Below, piece by piece: positions 1-7,500 of a DNA stretch of 64,000 bases (position 1 is the stretch's first letter; each line of letters opens with the position of its first letter). The stretch is taken from NCBI GenBank assembly GCA_947178125.1, contig CAMWXB010000010.1, forward strand, positions 1 to 64,000, in the 5' to 3' direction. The position numbers and the translations under genes were made by a program. Under the pieces are notes generated by a model that made no database searches, was not told where the DNA came from, and saw only the letters and a program-made list of their open reading frames with translations. This DNA comes from an uncultured Lachnospiraceae bacterium. Its GTDB lineage: Bacteria; Bacillota; Clostridia; Lachnospirales; Lachnospiraceae.

Positions 1-492
1 CCCGAATTATATGTGATATACACAGGCAATAAAGGCAGAAAACCCGATACAATATCCTTATCGCAAGAGTTTTTTGACGGTGCAGATATTGATATTGAGA
101 TAAAAGCCAAAGTCATATATGAGAGCGACAAGGACAATATAATCAATGAGTACATTGTTTTTTGCAAAGTTTTTAACGAGCAGATAAAAGAACATGGAAT
201 GACGAAACAGGCGGTTACAGAAACAATCCGTATTTGCAAGGACAGGAACATCTTAAAACAGTATCTAAGTAGCAAGGAAGTGGAGGTAGTAACGATTATG
301 ATGAGTTTATTTGATGATGAGCAGATTATGAGAACTTATGAGAAAGACCTTAAAAGGGAAACGGAAAGAGAAACAGCCGAAAGAATGATTAAAGACGGAG
401 AACTCTCTCTTGAAAAGATTGCACGTTACGTTCCTGCATTATCAATGGAGGAATTAAAGGAACTTGAAGCCGAGGTTATGCAGCTAGCGTAA
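1..492 (+). CDS. Rpn family recombination-promoting nuclease/putative transposase, 3' part
   Basis: The reading frame is already open at base 1 (P-E-L-Y-V-I-Y-T-G) and continues to the stop at 490-492, so the gene starts left of the window; the GTG at 13 is an internal codon. The visible 163 residues match my memory of the C-terminal part of the Rpn/PD-(D/E)XK transposase-like family of Clostridia: a YVIYTGNKG strand, a helical middle with DRNILKQYLSSKE, and a charged helical tail ending in SMEELKELEAEV. The nuclease core residues lie upstream and cannot be checked. Rpn proteins promote recombination and are usually stand-alone mobile genes. A terminator-like hairpin follows directly. The family call is from recollection, without a database search. 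Confidence 0.75.
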   Translation, partial: PELYVIYTGNKGRKPDTISLSQEFFDGADIDIEIKAKVIYESDKDNIINEYIVFCKVFNEQIKEHGMTKQAVTETIRICKDRNILKQYLSSKEVEVVTIMMSLFDDEQIMRTYEKDLKRETERETAERMIKDGELSLEKIARYVPALSMEELKELEAEVMQLA

Positions 493-548
493 TCAACAAA
501 ACAATTTAATAACAAAATAACACGCACCTGCGGATGCGTTGGTAAAGG

Positions 549-584
549 CGCATGGACAGTAAATATAAGCCATGCGTCTTTTTT
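549..584 (+). terminator. Rho-independent terminator after the Rpn gene
   Basis: A 7-bp perfect stem (cgcatgg at 549-555, ccatgcg at 570-576) is followed by tcttttttg. It ends just before the ribosome binding site of the TnpW-like gene, so it could also act as an attenuator for that gene. Confidence 0.65.
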
Positions 585-602
585 GCATCCAAAAGGAGGA
601 AC

Positions 603-803
603 ATGAGCGACAACATTCAGACCAACATCACAGGGCGATTAACGCCCTGTTTGCAAAAGAAGATTGATAAGACGACCTACTTAGTCGAGGTACATTTCTC
701 TGATACAAGTACCCAAAGTGTAAAGGACAAGCTAAGGCGTGTCATTCTCCACGATTTAGAGCATGGGAAACAGGGAAAAACAAGAAAAAGTAATGAAAAA
801 TGA
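603..803 (+). CDS. TnpW-like transposon-encoded small protein
   Basis: This is a 66-residue protein starting at ATG 603, chosen because aaaggagga (592-600) sits immediately upstream; the longer frame from 552 has no such site and would start inside a terminator hairpin. Residues 16-45 carry the pattern I associate with TnpW of Tn4451-type and related clostridial elements: a basic stretch, TTYLVEVHFS, then TS and DKLRR. The role of TnpW is not established; it normally sits ahead of a large serine recombinase. No recombinase follows here, only an acetyltransferase in the same direction, so this looks like the residue of a decayed or excised element. The small size makes the homology call moderate. 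Confidence 0.65.
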   Translation: MSDNIQTNITGRLTPCLQKKIDKTTYLVEVHFSDTSTQSVKDKLRRVILHDLEHGKQGKTRKSNEK

Positions 804-825
804 TGAATACGTCCTTGACAAGTAG
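793..825 (+). pseudogene. Possible stub of the gene that followed the TnpW-like ORF
   Basis: An ATG at 793 overlaps the end of the TnpW-like gene, the usual arrangement for translational coupling, but it encodes only MKNDEYVLDK before a TAG at 823. It may be the first codons of a lost recombinase gene; chance is equally possible. Confidence 0.25.
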
Positions 826-830
826 CAACA

Positions 831-863
831 GGCCTGGCAAAAGGAACTATGCGCTGCCAGGCC
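831..863. repeat. 9-bp perfect inverted repeat downstream of the TnpW remnant
   Basis: The arms ggcctggca (831-839) and tgccaggcc (855-863) are separated by 15 bases. No T-run follows on either strand, so it does not look like a terminator. It lies between the transposon remnant and host genes and could be an end structure or an operator. Confidence 0.4.
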
Positions 864-900
864 GTGGGCGGAATTGTAACGAAAGCGGATCCCCTGTCCG

Positions 901-929
901 TTGATTCCTGCCGTCGCATATGATAGAAT
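901..929 (+). promoter_or_regulatory. Sigma-A type promoter for the GNAT gene
   Basis: A -35 TTGATT (901-906), a 17-bp spacer and a -10 TAGAAT (924-929) lie 30 bases before the GNAT start codon. The same -10 word is used before the UDP-sugar pyrophosphorylase gene (21315). Confidence 0.65.
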
Positions 930-959
930 ACGATAAAAACCGCAAAGGGGGACATAGCT

Positions 960-1511
960 ATGAGATTCGGCCCGTTGGAAGTAAAAGATAAAACAGGACA
1001 AACAATCGTACTGCGGAATGCAGAAACAGGCGACGCAGAAGATTTAATTGAATATTTGAAAATAACGGCTTCGGAAACGCCATTTCTGATCAGGGAGCCC
1101 GATGAAGTCCACTTAACAGTTGCGCAGGAAGAGGATTTTATCAGAAACTGCATCGATACGGAGCGGGAAATCATGTTGATCGCAGCTGTGGACGGAAGAC
1201 ATATCGGCAACTGTTCGCTCATGAGTATCGGTCCGTATAAAAGATATGCCCACCGCTGTGATATAGCGATTGCTTTATATCAGGAATTTTGCGGGAGAGG
1301 CATCGGGAATATCATGATGCAGACCGTTCTCGATTTGGCAAAGAAAGCCGGCTATGAACAGGCAGAACTGGAAGTCATTTCCGGAAACGAGGGCGCGATT
1401 GCCCTTTATCGGAAATTGGGATTTGAAAAATATGGAACCTTTCCGGGGAATATGAAATATGCGGATGGCCGATACGCGGATGCCGACTGGATGATGAAAA
1501 AACTGATATGA
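960..1511 (+). CDS. GNAT family N-acetyltransferase
   Basis: This 183-residue single-domain acyltransferase has the length and order of the GNAT family: a beta strand entering at residues 16-30, the acetyl-CoA loop Q108-E-F-C-G-R-G-I-G116 before the long helix NIMMQTVLDLAKKAG, and the late N143-x-G-A-I-A-L-Y-R-K-L-G-F155 motif. It should transfer an acetyl group from acetyl-CoA to an amine on a protein or small molecule; the substrate cannot be read from sequence. A GGGGGAC ribosome site lies about 7 bases before ATG 960. It stands alone and meets the next gene tail to tail with only 22 bases between. Confidence 0.9.
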   Translation: MRFGPLEVKDKTGQTIVLRNAETGDAEDLIEYLKITASETPFLIREPDEVHLTVAQEEDFIRNCIDTEREIMLIAAVDGRHIGNCSLMSIGPYKRYAHRCDIAIALYQEFCGRGIGNIMMQTVLDLAKKAGYEQAELEVISGNEGAIALYRKLGFEKYGTFPGNMKYADGRYADADWMMKKLI

Positions 1512-1533
1512 CAATACTGTCATAAAATGCCGT

Positions 1534-2409
1534 TTACAGCGAAAACAGACTCAACTGTTCATACCCTTTATTTTCCGGGAATTCATGAAAGTAAGAAAAA
1601 AGCGCGTCCACGTCGCAGACGATATGATGTTTTTTACATTGCTCCCGAAAAAGTGCCATCAGCTCCGCACTGTTCTCGCTGGCAATCTCATAATCGTAAC
1701 CGTATTTTTGATGGTATTTCTGATGCAGTCCCGGAAAGTGTTCATCGAGCTTTGCATAGAAATATTCCCGGTTCCCCTGTCTGAGCGTCAGGCCGATTCC
1801 GAAGCACATGATACCATATACGCCGGCCTGTATGCAGTAGGCCAGAATGCCTTCCACATTTTCCCTTGTGTCATTGATAAAAGGCAGAAGCGGTGACATC
1901 CAGACGACTGTCGGAATGCCGTTTTCCTGCATGACCTTTAACACTTCATAGCGCTGTTTGGTTGTACAGACATTCGGCTCCAATATCCGGCACAACGTTT
2001 CGTCGTAAGTCGTCAATGTCATTTCGACCACACATTTTGCCTTGCGGTGAATGCTTTGCAGTAAATCCAAATCCCGCAGAATACGGTCCGATTTGGTCTG
2101 AATTGCGAGTCCGTAACCGTATTCATCGATTAATTCCAGACACCGTCTTGTCAGTCCAAGCTGCTCCTCGCACTGCATATAGGGGTCGCACATGGCGCCG
2201 GTCCCGATCATACATCTTTTCCGTTTGGAACGCAGCGCCATTTCCAGCAGTTCGGGGGCGTTCTGCTTTACCTCGATATCTTCAAAATCATGTGTGAACT
2301 GATAACAAACGCTGCGGCTGTCGCAGTAAATACAGCCATGCGTGCATCCTCTGTAAAGATTCATGCCGTTTCCCGATGATAAGATTCCTTTTGTGTTGAC
2401 GAAGTGCAT
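1534..2409 (-). CDS. SPL family radical SAM protein
   Basis: A 291-residue cytoplasmic protein with the radical SAM cysteine triad C22-x3-C26-x2-C29 near the N-terminus, inside a YRGCTHGCIYCDSRS segment typical of the spore-photoproduct-lyase-like (SplB, COG1533) group. These enzymes bind a 4Fe-4S cluster and cleave S-adenosylmethionine to a radical. Genuine spore photoproduct lyase is longer and has an additional conserved cysteine; this shorter form belongs to a relative whose substrate is not known, so I do not call it splB. The start ATG at 2409 is close to the motif, as usual in this group. It is convergent with the GNAT gene and divergent from the DUF2383-like gene. Confidence 0.85.
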   Translation of the reverse strand: MHFVNTKGILSSGNGMNLYRGCTHGCIYCDSRSVCYQFTHDFEDIEVKQNAPELLEMALRSKRKRCMIGTGAMCDPYMQCEEQLGLTRRCLELIDEYGYGLAIQTKSDRILRDLDLLQSIHRKAKCVVEMTLTTYDETLCRILEPNVCTTKQRYEVLKVMQENGIPTVVWMSPLLPFINDTRENVEGILAYCIQAGVYGIMCFGIGLTLRQGNREYFYAKLDEHFPGLHQKYHQKYGYDYEIASENSAELMALFREQCKKHHIVCDVDALFSYFHEFPENKGYEQLSLFSL

Positions 2410-2619
2410 CCCGATGCGTTCCTTTCTGAGGCAGAACTTTACAGCCGCCGAATTTGGTGATTAAAAAATTTGGCCATTAAAATTTAATGCCGGACTTAAC
2501 TGTTATTATATTCCACAATGCGCTTTTTGTCATATTATTTTGTTTGACTGGGAATATTATTTTGGGGATATCAGACTATGATTTTGAATAACAATTGGTA
2601 ACTTTGAATAACTATGCGA

Positions 2620-2635
2620 GGGCGTCTTGACGCCC
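2620..2635 (+). promoter_or_regulatory. Short GC hairpin in the 5' leader of the DUF2383-like gene
   Basis: The sequence gggcgtcttgacgccc forms a 6-7 bp stem with a tiny loop ten bases before the ribosome site. Similar compact palindromes stand before the flavo-diiron and MATE genes, suggesting mRNA stabilisation or a dispersed small repeat. Confidence 0.45.
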
Positions 2636-2655
2636 GGAAACGGAGGGGAAAATAT

Positions 2656-3090
2656 ATGCAGAACCGCGATACGATTTCTTTACTCAAAGAATGTGATTCC
2701 GGAACGAAAATGGCGGTAACTTCTATCGACGAAGTGCTTGGCCGGGTTCAGGATTCCGATATGAAAAGCCTGCTTTCGGAAAGCAAGATGCACCACGAAA
2801 AATTAGGCAACGAAATTCACTCTCTGCTCATCGAACATGACAGCGAAGAAAAAGACCCGAGCCCTATGGCGAAGAGCATGTCCTGGCTCAAGACCAATAT
2901 GAAGATCGGCATGAACGAGAGCGATTCCGCCATTGCGGATGTTATGACAGACGGCTGTAATATGGGCGTTAAGTCGCTCCACAAATATCTGAACCAGTAT
3001 CAGGATGCGGATAAGACTTCAAAAGATATCTGCAGGCGTCTGGTGTCGATTGAGGAAGAACTGTGTAAAGATTTGAAGGACTATTTGTAA
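2656..3090 (+). CDS. DUF2383-like ferritin-fold protein
   Basis: I start at ATG 2656 because cggagggg lies eight bases upstream; the longer frame from 2614 would translate a GC hairpin. The product has 144 residues, is almost all helical and resembles DUF2383 (PA2169-like) four-helix ferritin-like proteins: an early helix NRDTISLLKECDSGTKMAV, H46-H47-x-K-L-x-x-E52 in the second helix, and two further amphipathic helices to the end. No signal peptide or membrane segment is visible. Its role is unknown; the fold suggests metal or redox stress, but the metal ligands cannot be assigned with confidence. It is a monocistron with its own terminator. Confidence 0.6.
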   Translation: MQNRDTISLLKECDSGTKMAVTSIDEVLGRVQDSDMKSLLSESKMHHEKLGNEIHSLLIEHDSEEKDPSPMAKSMSWLKTNMKIGMNESDSAIADVMTDGCNMGVKSLHKYLNQYQDADKTSKDICRRLVSIEEELCKDLKDYL

Positions 3091-3127
3091 AAGCCGTCGT
3101 TCGGCGGTGGTTAAGAACAGTTGATGC

Positions 3128-3166
3128 GGGCTGTCTGTGTTTTGGGAGCGGACAGCCTGTTTTTTT
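3128..3166 (+). terminator. Rho-independent terminator after the DUF2383-like gene
   Basis: A 7-bp stem (ggctgtc 3129-3135, gacagcc 3151-3157) is followed by tgttttttt. Confidence 0.8.
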
Positions 3167-3229
3167 GCCGTGTAGTTTTGAAAAGGCAGTAAACCTTGAA
3201 ATCAATTTTGCTTGAGAGTATACTTGGCT

Positions 3230-3258
3230 TAGACGCAGAAAGGAAAATGGTGTATAAT
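3230..3258 (+). promoter_or_regulatory. Promoter of the envelope two-component operon
   Basis: A perfect TATAAT (3253-3258) lies 42 bases before the first start codon, with a weak -35 TAGACG at 3230-3235 (17-bp spacer). The TGATG direct repeats found before 7501 and 13424 are absent here. Confidence 0.55.
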
Positions 3259-3300
3259 CGAAAGCAGGAAGATACAAACAGATAAAACGGGGGCGGCGAA

Positions 3301-4407
3301 TTGAAATTTTTGAAATATGTAAGGACTGCGGCACTCCTCTGCGCGCTTCTCCTGCCATGCCGGACAGCGCTGGCGGCAGAAGCGATTGGGAGCGGAGATG
3401 CGGATGTCCTTATGCAGTATCAGGAATATGGGGAGCGTTTGCGTTCCATAGAGTACAGGTCGGAAATCGCGGAGAATGGTTTTTCGGTTGTTGAAAACCA
3501 GATTTTTCCGATAGAAATTGCGGGATACGGAGAAGTGTCTCTTATTCCCGCGTTTGAGGTAACTTATCACCGCCTCGTTTTATTTTTTGTGACGGAGAGC
3601 GGACAGGTCATTTATAAGACAGACCAGTTGGAGACGAACAATCGTGTGCTTGGTCAGATGGAACAGCCGGACTGTTCGATTGCGGCGGTGTCTTTCAGGG
3701 ACCTTGATATGGATGGGCGTATGGATATTATTCTGATCACGGTCTGTACTGCGGCGGACGGTTCCGGTGAAGTTTACAAGGTGGGAGATGTCCTGTTCCA
3801 GAGCAGGAAGCAGGCAGGTTTCTATCGGGATTACCGGATTGCAGAGAAAATCAACCGTTTTGGAATGAACAAGAGTGCAGAGGTGATCACCGCCTTTGTC
3901 CGGGATGGGTATTCGACGGAATTTTTATATACGGCCGCGACTTTGCAGGAACTGCTATCCCAGGGGCTGGAAATTATTCCGGAACAGTGCAATTACAGGA
4001 CATTTGGGAAATTGGGGAAACTGCAGGTCGTGCCTGGAACTTACCGGATTTCCAATTATGATGTTTTTATGGTCTATCTCGTCAGTGAACAGGGGGATAT
4101 TCTGTTCAGCTTACAGCCCATGGGAGATTATGATAATCTGTATGCGTTAAAAGGAATCAACTGTCGGGATATTGACGGAGACGGACTGAAGGATATCGTT
4201 ATACTGGCCAGATACAGTTATGAGGGCGATGAGGGACAGCTCATTGTGGAGAGCGACTATTCCATTTATTACCAGAGAACGGGCGGTTTTTCACAGGATA
4301 CCGAAATGAAGGAAACTTATCAGTGCGGCGATGAGGATACAATGGAACTGCTTGTGGAAGAAGCGCGGGCGTATTGGGGATGGTCAGGGAAGGATGAAGA
4401 GGAATGA
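3301..4407 (+). CDS. Secreted protein with calcium-binding-type D-x-D-x-D loops, operon partner of a two-component system
   Basis: A 368-residue protein starting at TTG 3301 behind gggggcggcg. Residues 1-25 form a signal peptide (basic start, then AALLCALLLPC, cleavage after ALA), so it is exported. Two loops, D134-L-D-M-D-G-R-M-D and D290-I-D-G-D-G-L-K-D, have the spacing of calcium-binding loops seen in dockerin, FG-GAP or VCBS repeats, each followed by a hydrophobic strand; the halves around them look like a duplication. Its stop overlaps the start of the response regulator (ATGA), so the two are translationally coupled. It may act as an extracellular sensor or modulator for the kinase encoded two genes later. 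I do not recognise a named family. Confidence 0.7.
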   Translation: MKFLKYVRTAALLCALLLPCRTALAAEAIGSGDADVLMQYQEYGERLRSIEYRSEIAENGFSVVENQIFPIEIAGYGEVSLIPAFEVTYHRLVLFFVTESGQVIYKTDQLETNNRVLGQMEQPDCSIAAVSFRDLDMDGRMDIILITVCTAADGSGEVYKVGDVLFQSRKQAGFYRDYRIAEKINRFGMNKSAEVITAFVRDGYSTEFLYTAATLQELLSQGLEIIPEQCNYRTFGKLGKLQVVPGTYRISNYDVFMVYLVSEQGDILFSLQPMGDYDNLYALKGINCRDIDGDGLKDIVILARYSYEGDEGQLIVESDYSIYYQRTGGFSQDTEMKETYQCGDEDTMELLVEEARAYWGWSGKDEEE

Positions 4408-5060
4408 TCAAGATACTGATTGTGGATGATGAAAAACCGATTTGCGATTTAATAGATTTGAATCTGTCTTCGGCGGGGTATCACTGCGATGCGGTGCAGG
4501 ACGGACTGAAGGCAATCGAAAAAATAGAACAGGAAACCTATGACCTGATTTTGCTGGATATCATGCTGCCGGGAGCGGACGGCTATGATGTTATGGAATA
4601 CATACGGCCGCTGGGCGTTCCGGTCATTTTTATCACGGCCAAACACGAAGTGAAGGACCGGGTCAAAGGGCTGAAGCTGGGAGCCGATGATTATCTGGTG
4701 AAGCCTTTTGACGTGGTGGAACTGGTCGCGCGGGTAGAAGCGGTGCTGCGCCGCTATAATAAGACGGAGCAGCGGCTGACTGCGGGGGATGTAACGGTGG
4801 ATGTTGAGGCGCGCAGAGTGACTAAGGCGGGCCGGCCGGTCGAACTGACCAATAAAGAGTTCGGCCTTCTGGTGCTTTTTATCAGGAATAAAAATGTGGC
4901 GCTTTTCCGGGAGACTTTGTATGAAAAAGTCTGGGAGGAAGAGTATTACGGCGACAGCCGTACGCTGGATCTCCATGTACAGCGGCTTCGAAGAAAACTG
5001 GGATGGGAGAATAGCCTGGTAGCAGTGTATAAAGTCGGCTATCGACTGGAGTTAGCATGA
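4404..5060 (+). CDS. OmpR/PhoB family response regulator
   Basis: A 218-residue regulator with a receiver domain (acidic D8-D9, phospho-acceptor D52 in LILLDIMLPG, T78, K100) and a winged-helix DNA-binding domain from about residue 125 (LTNKEFGLLVLFIRNK, then TLDLHVQRLRRKLG). It receives phosphate from the kinase encoded directly downstream and should bind tandem direct repeats as a dimer. The two arrays of TGATG words at 11-bp spacing, before the amidase-deacetylase (7314-7373) and the VIT/VWA gene (13495-13554), are the obvious candidate targets within this window. The start overlaps the preceding stop by four bases. Confidence 0.92.
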   Translation: MIKILIVDDEKPICDLIDLNLSSAGYHCDAVQDGLKAIEKIEQETYDLILLDIMLPGADGYDVMEYIRPLGVPVIFITAKHEVKDRVKGLKLGADDYLVKPFDVVELVARVEAVLRRYNKTEQRLTAGDVTVDVEARRVTKAGRPVELTNKEFGLLVLFIRNKNVALFRETLYEKVWEEEYYGDSRTLDLHVQRLRRKLGWENSLVAVYKVGYRLELA

Positions 5061-5079
5061 AAGAAAGACAAGGTTATTT

Positions 5080-6492
5080 GTGATGAGATTTTCCTTAAAA
5101 ATTTTGCTGTGGACAATCATTGTCATGGCATTGGCGTTGGGGTTCAGCGGCTTTTATTTTGTGAATTATGTGTTCGAGACATCTCTGGAAAGGGAAGTCG
5201 GGCAGGCGATGGATGAGAGCAGTATTCTGGGATTTGCCTTTGAAACGGCTGCCTTGAGCGTGCCCGCAAAATACAGTGTGCTGCCGGACAATACGGTGGA
5301 GGAAATCGCCGCCAATCTGGAAAGAGGCGGACAGAGTACGGGACGGCTGCTGCGCATTTCGGATGAGGAAAAAAATGTTCTCTATGCCAGCGACGGTTTT
5401 GAGATGGATGATGAACTGTTGATGCAGACCAGAGAAGATATCAAGACATATCGGATCATTCAGGTGGAAGATGCCTATTATGTGCATACCGGAACAACAG
5501 TGAATGCCCTGAACCGGATTCTTTATCTGGAAAATCTGAAAGATGTTTCGGATGTGTTCACGGAGCGGGCAATGGGTTTTTCCTTATACCGCAAAGTGAC
5601 GCTTATCATGTTGTTCGCCGGCATCCTGATCATGCAGCTGATCTCTTCTTTGCTGACAAAACCGGTACGGCTGCTGACGGAGGCGACCAAAAGAATGGCG
5701 GCGGGCGATTATGCTTACCGGGCGAAGCAGATTAGCCAGGATGAGCTGGGGCAGCTGACAAGAGATTTCAACAGTATGGCGGAGGCTCTTGAGAAAAATA
5801 TTGAAAAGCTGGAAGAAGAAATCGAGGCAAAGGAGGAATTTATGGGTGCTTTTGCCCACGAACTGAAAACACCGCTGACAGCGATCATCGGTTATGCGGA
5901 TATGCTCCGTTCCCATAAGCTGGATGAGGAAAAGAGCATGATGTCCGCCAATTATATCTACACGGAAGGAAAGCGCCTGGAAGCGATGTCCCTGCGCCTG
6001 CTGGACATTATCGTTGCGGGAAAAGAGGAGGCGCAGCTGCAGCAGGTTCCTGTGGAGCTGGTGTTTGACTATCTGAAAGAAATGTTCGTTGGCAGCCGGA
6101 AAATGGAATTTCATTTTGACTATGAGCCGGGAGCGGTACTGGCGGAAATTAACCTGATCAAAACGGTGTTGGTCAATCTGATCGACAATGCGTGTAAAGC
6201 GTCGGAAGACGGCGGCCGCATTGAAGTGAGCGGTTCCGCGTCGGAGAACGGCTACCGGTTTGCGGTCAGGGATTACGGAATCGGCATTCCGGAGGAAGAG
6301 CAGCATAAGATCACGAAAGCCTTTTATATGGTGGATAAATCCCGTGCTAGAAGCAAGAACGGAGCAGGACTCGGTCTTGCGCTCTGCGTGGAGATTTTGA
6401 AGATACACAACAGTGAATTGGAAATCGAGAGCGAAGCAGGCGAAGGCTCCTGTTTTGGCTTTGTGTTGGCGAAAGGCGGTGAGCAGGAATGA
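5080..6492 (+). CDS. HAMP-containing sensor histidine kinase
   Basis: A 470-residue membrane kinase. A first transmembrane helix (about 8-31) and a second (about 173-193) enclose an extracytoplasmic sensor of about 140 residues without a recognised ligand pocket. A HAMP linker follows (P195-V-R-L-L to about 245). The dimerisation helix carries the phospho-accepting H260 in AFAHELKTPLTAIIGY. The ATPase domain has the N box LVNLIDNACKAS, the G1 box RDYGIGIP and the G2 box GAGLGLALC, so the enzyme looks complete. Start GTG 5080 with acaagg seven bases upstream; ATG 5083 is the alternative. It is co-transcribed with its regulator and overlaps the next gene by four bases. Confidence 0.92.
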   Translation: MMRFSLKILLWTIIVMALALGFSGFYFVNYVFETSLEREVGQAMDESSILGFAFETAALSVPAKYSVLPDNTVEEIAANLERGGQSTGRLLRISDEEKNVLYASDGFEMDDELLMQTREDIKTYRIIQVEDAYYVHTGTTVNALNRILYLENLKDVSDVFTERAMGFSLYRKVTLIMLFAGILIMQLISSLLTKPVRLLTEATKRMAAGDYAYRAKQISQDELGQLTRDFNSMAEALEKNIEKLEEEIEAKEEFMGAFAHELKTPLTAIIGYADMLRSHKLDEEKSMMSANYIYTEGKRLEAMSLRLLDIIVAGKEEAQLQQVPVELVFDYLKEMFVGSRKMEFHFDYEPGAVLAEINLIKTVLVNLIDNACKASEDGGRIEVSGSASENGYRFAVRDYGIGIPEEEQHKITKAFYMVDKSRARSKNGAGLGLALCVEILKIHNSELEIESEAGEGSCFGFVLAKGGEQE

Positions 6493-7316
6493 GATATAAG
6501 ATAAAAATAGCGGTGTTCATCCTGTTTGCGGTATTTTCGATGGCATTGTCTATCTGGGGCCCGGAGGCGCTGGCGCGGTATCAGGACAGAGGAACGTTGA
6601 ATGAAATTCATACGGAAACGGTCGAAGAGGCGGGCATGGGTTATCGCTATAAGCTGAATATCAATGAAAAACTGTACATCCTTTCCCGCTGTCTGAGCAG
6701 TCAGACGATTCCGGAAAGTGAACAGAATGCCTTGACATACCGTGCGGATACGGGGCTTTATCAGGACGTGGAAGGTTCCTATGCTTTTATTGCGAATTAT
6801 CGGAGCCCGTCGGGTGAAGAGATTACCGACGAGGAGATTTATGAGATATGCAACAATGCGCTTGCCGATATGAAAGAAGCGGGGATTCTGCCGGAAGAAG
6901 TGAAAGAAATAATGCCCGCATCCTACGATGCGACGCTTTATTCCGCCATTGATGTGCTGGAACCGAGGAATAACATTGCGGTCTGGAAACTGAGTCTTTC
7001 CAACAGCCAGAAAAATGCGAATAAGGAAAACCGTTTGATGGATGCCTTTATCGGTGCCGAGGACGGAAAACTATATGAGTTCTATGTGCGGACGCCGCTT
7101 TTGTGGGAGGATATTGATGCGGACGCCATCATCGAAGCGTGGAGCAGCTATATGGGGCTTGGCAGCCCGGAACCCTACGAATCGGATAACCCGCTGTTAG
7201 AAACGACACCCTATTATAAAAAGTATGTCTTTCCGGGAATGGGAGACGGACGGACGATCGTTACGGTCGGATTTTATGAAGGGATCAATGAATTGTTCCT
7301 GAAAATCGAGAAATGA
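6489..7316 (+). CDS. Membrane-anchored protein of the two-component operon, unknown function
   Basis: A 275-residue protein with an N-terminal hydrophobic segment (residues 6-22, IKIAVFILFAVFSMALS) that serves as an uncleaved anchor or signal peptide; the rest is soluble and extracytoplasmic. No family is recognised. It follows the kinase with an ATGA overlap, so it is made in step with it, and like the first gene of the operon it may modulate the sensor outside the membrane. The last codon is itself part of the regulatory region: the TGA stop at 7314-7316 begins the first of six TGATG repeats that precede the amidase-deacetylase gene. Confidence 0.65.
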   Translation: MRYKIKIAVFILFAVFSMALSIWGPEALARYQDRGTLNEIHTETVEEAGMGYRYKLNINEKLYILSRCLSSQTIPESEQNALTYRADTGLYQDVEGSYAFIANYRSPSGEEITDEEIYEICNNALADMKEAGILPEEVKEIMPASYDATLYSAIDVLEPRNNIAVWKLSLSNSQKNANKENRLMDAFIGAEDGKLYEFYVRTPLLWEDIDADAIIEAWSSYMGLGSPEPYESDNPLLETTPYYKKYVFPGMGDGRTIVTVGFYEGINELFLKIEK

Positions 7317-7390
7317 TGCAAAAATGATGCAAAAATGATGTGACTTTGATGCAGAAATGATGATAATTTGATGCAGCTCTTGTGTAATCT
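7314..7390 (+). promoter_or_regulatory. Six TGATG direct repeats at exact 11-bp spacing, with -10 element
   Basis: TGATG begins at 7314, 7325, 7336, 7347, 7358 and 7369, always 11 bases apart, mostly as tgatgcaaaaa. Eleven bases after the last word comes a weak -10, TAATCT (7385-7390); there is no -35 of its own. One-helical-turn direct repeats ending just before a -10 are the layout of activator sites for OmpR/PhoB-type regulators. The matching array on the other strand at 13495-13554 has the same spacing to its -10. The likely binder is the regulator encoded at 4404-5060. Confidence 0.75.
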
Positions 7391-7420
7391 TATCTTACAA
7401 GATGACACAAGAGTTTTTTT
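7377..7420 (+). terminator. Terminator of the two-component operon, overlapping the next promoter
   Basis: The stem ctcttgtgt (7377-7385) with acacaagag (7405-7413) is followed by seven Ts. The candidate -10 of the downstream gene lies inside its left arm, so a transcript started from that promoter would contain only the right arm and would not terminate. Confidence 0.85.
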
Positions 7421-7500
7421 GTGGGTTCCCAATGACATAAATGTCATTTTTGGAAATGGTAGAGAGGAATGGTGTACGGATGCACGAAAGAGGAAGCTAC

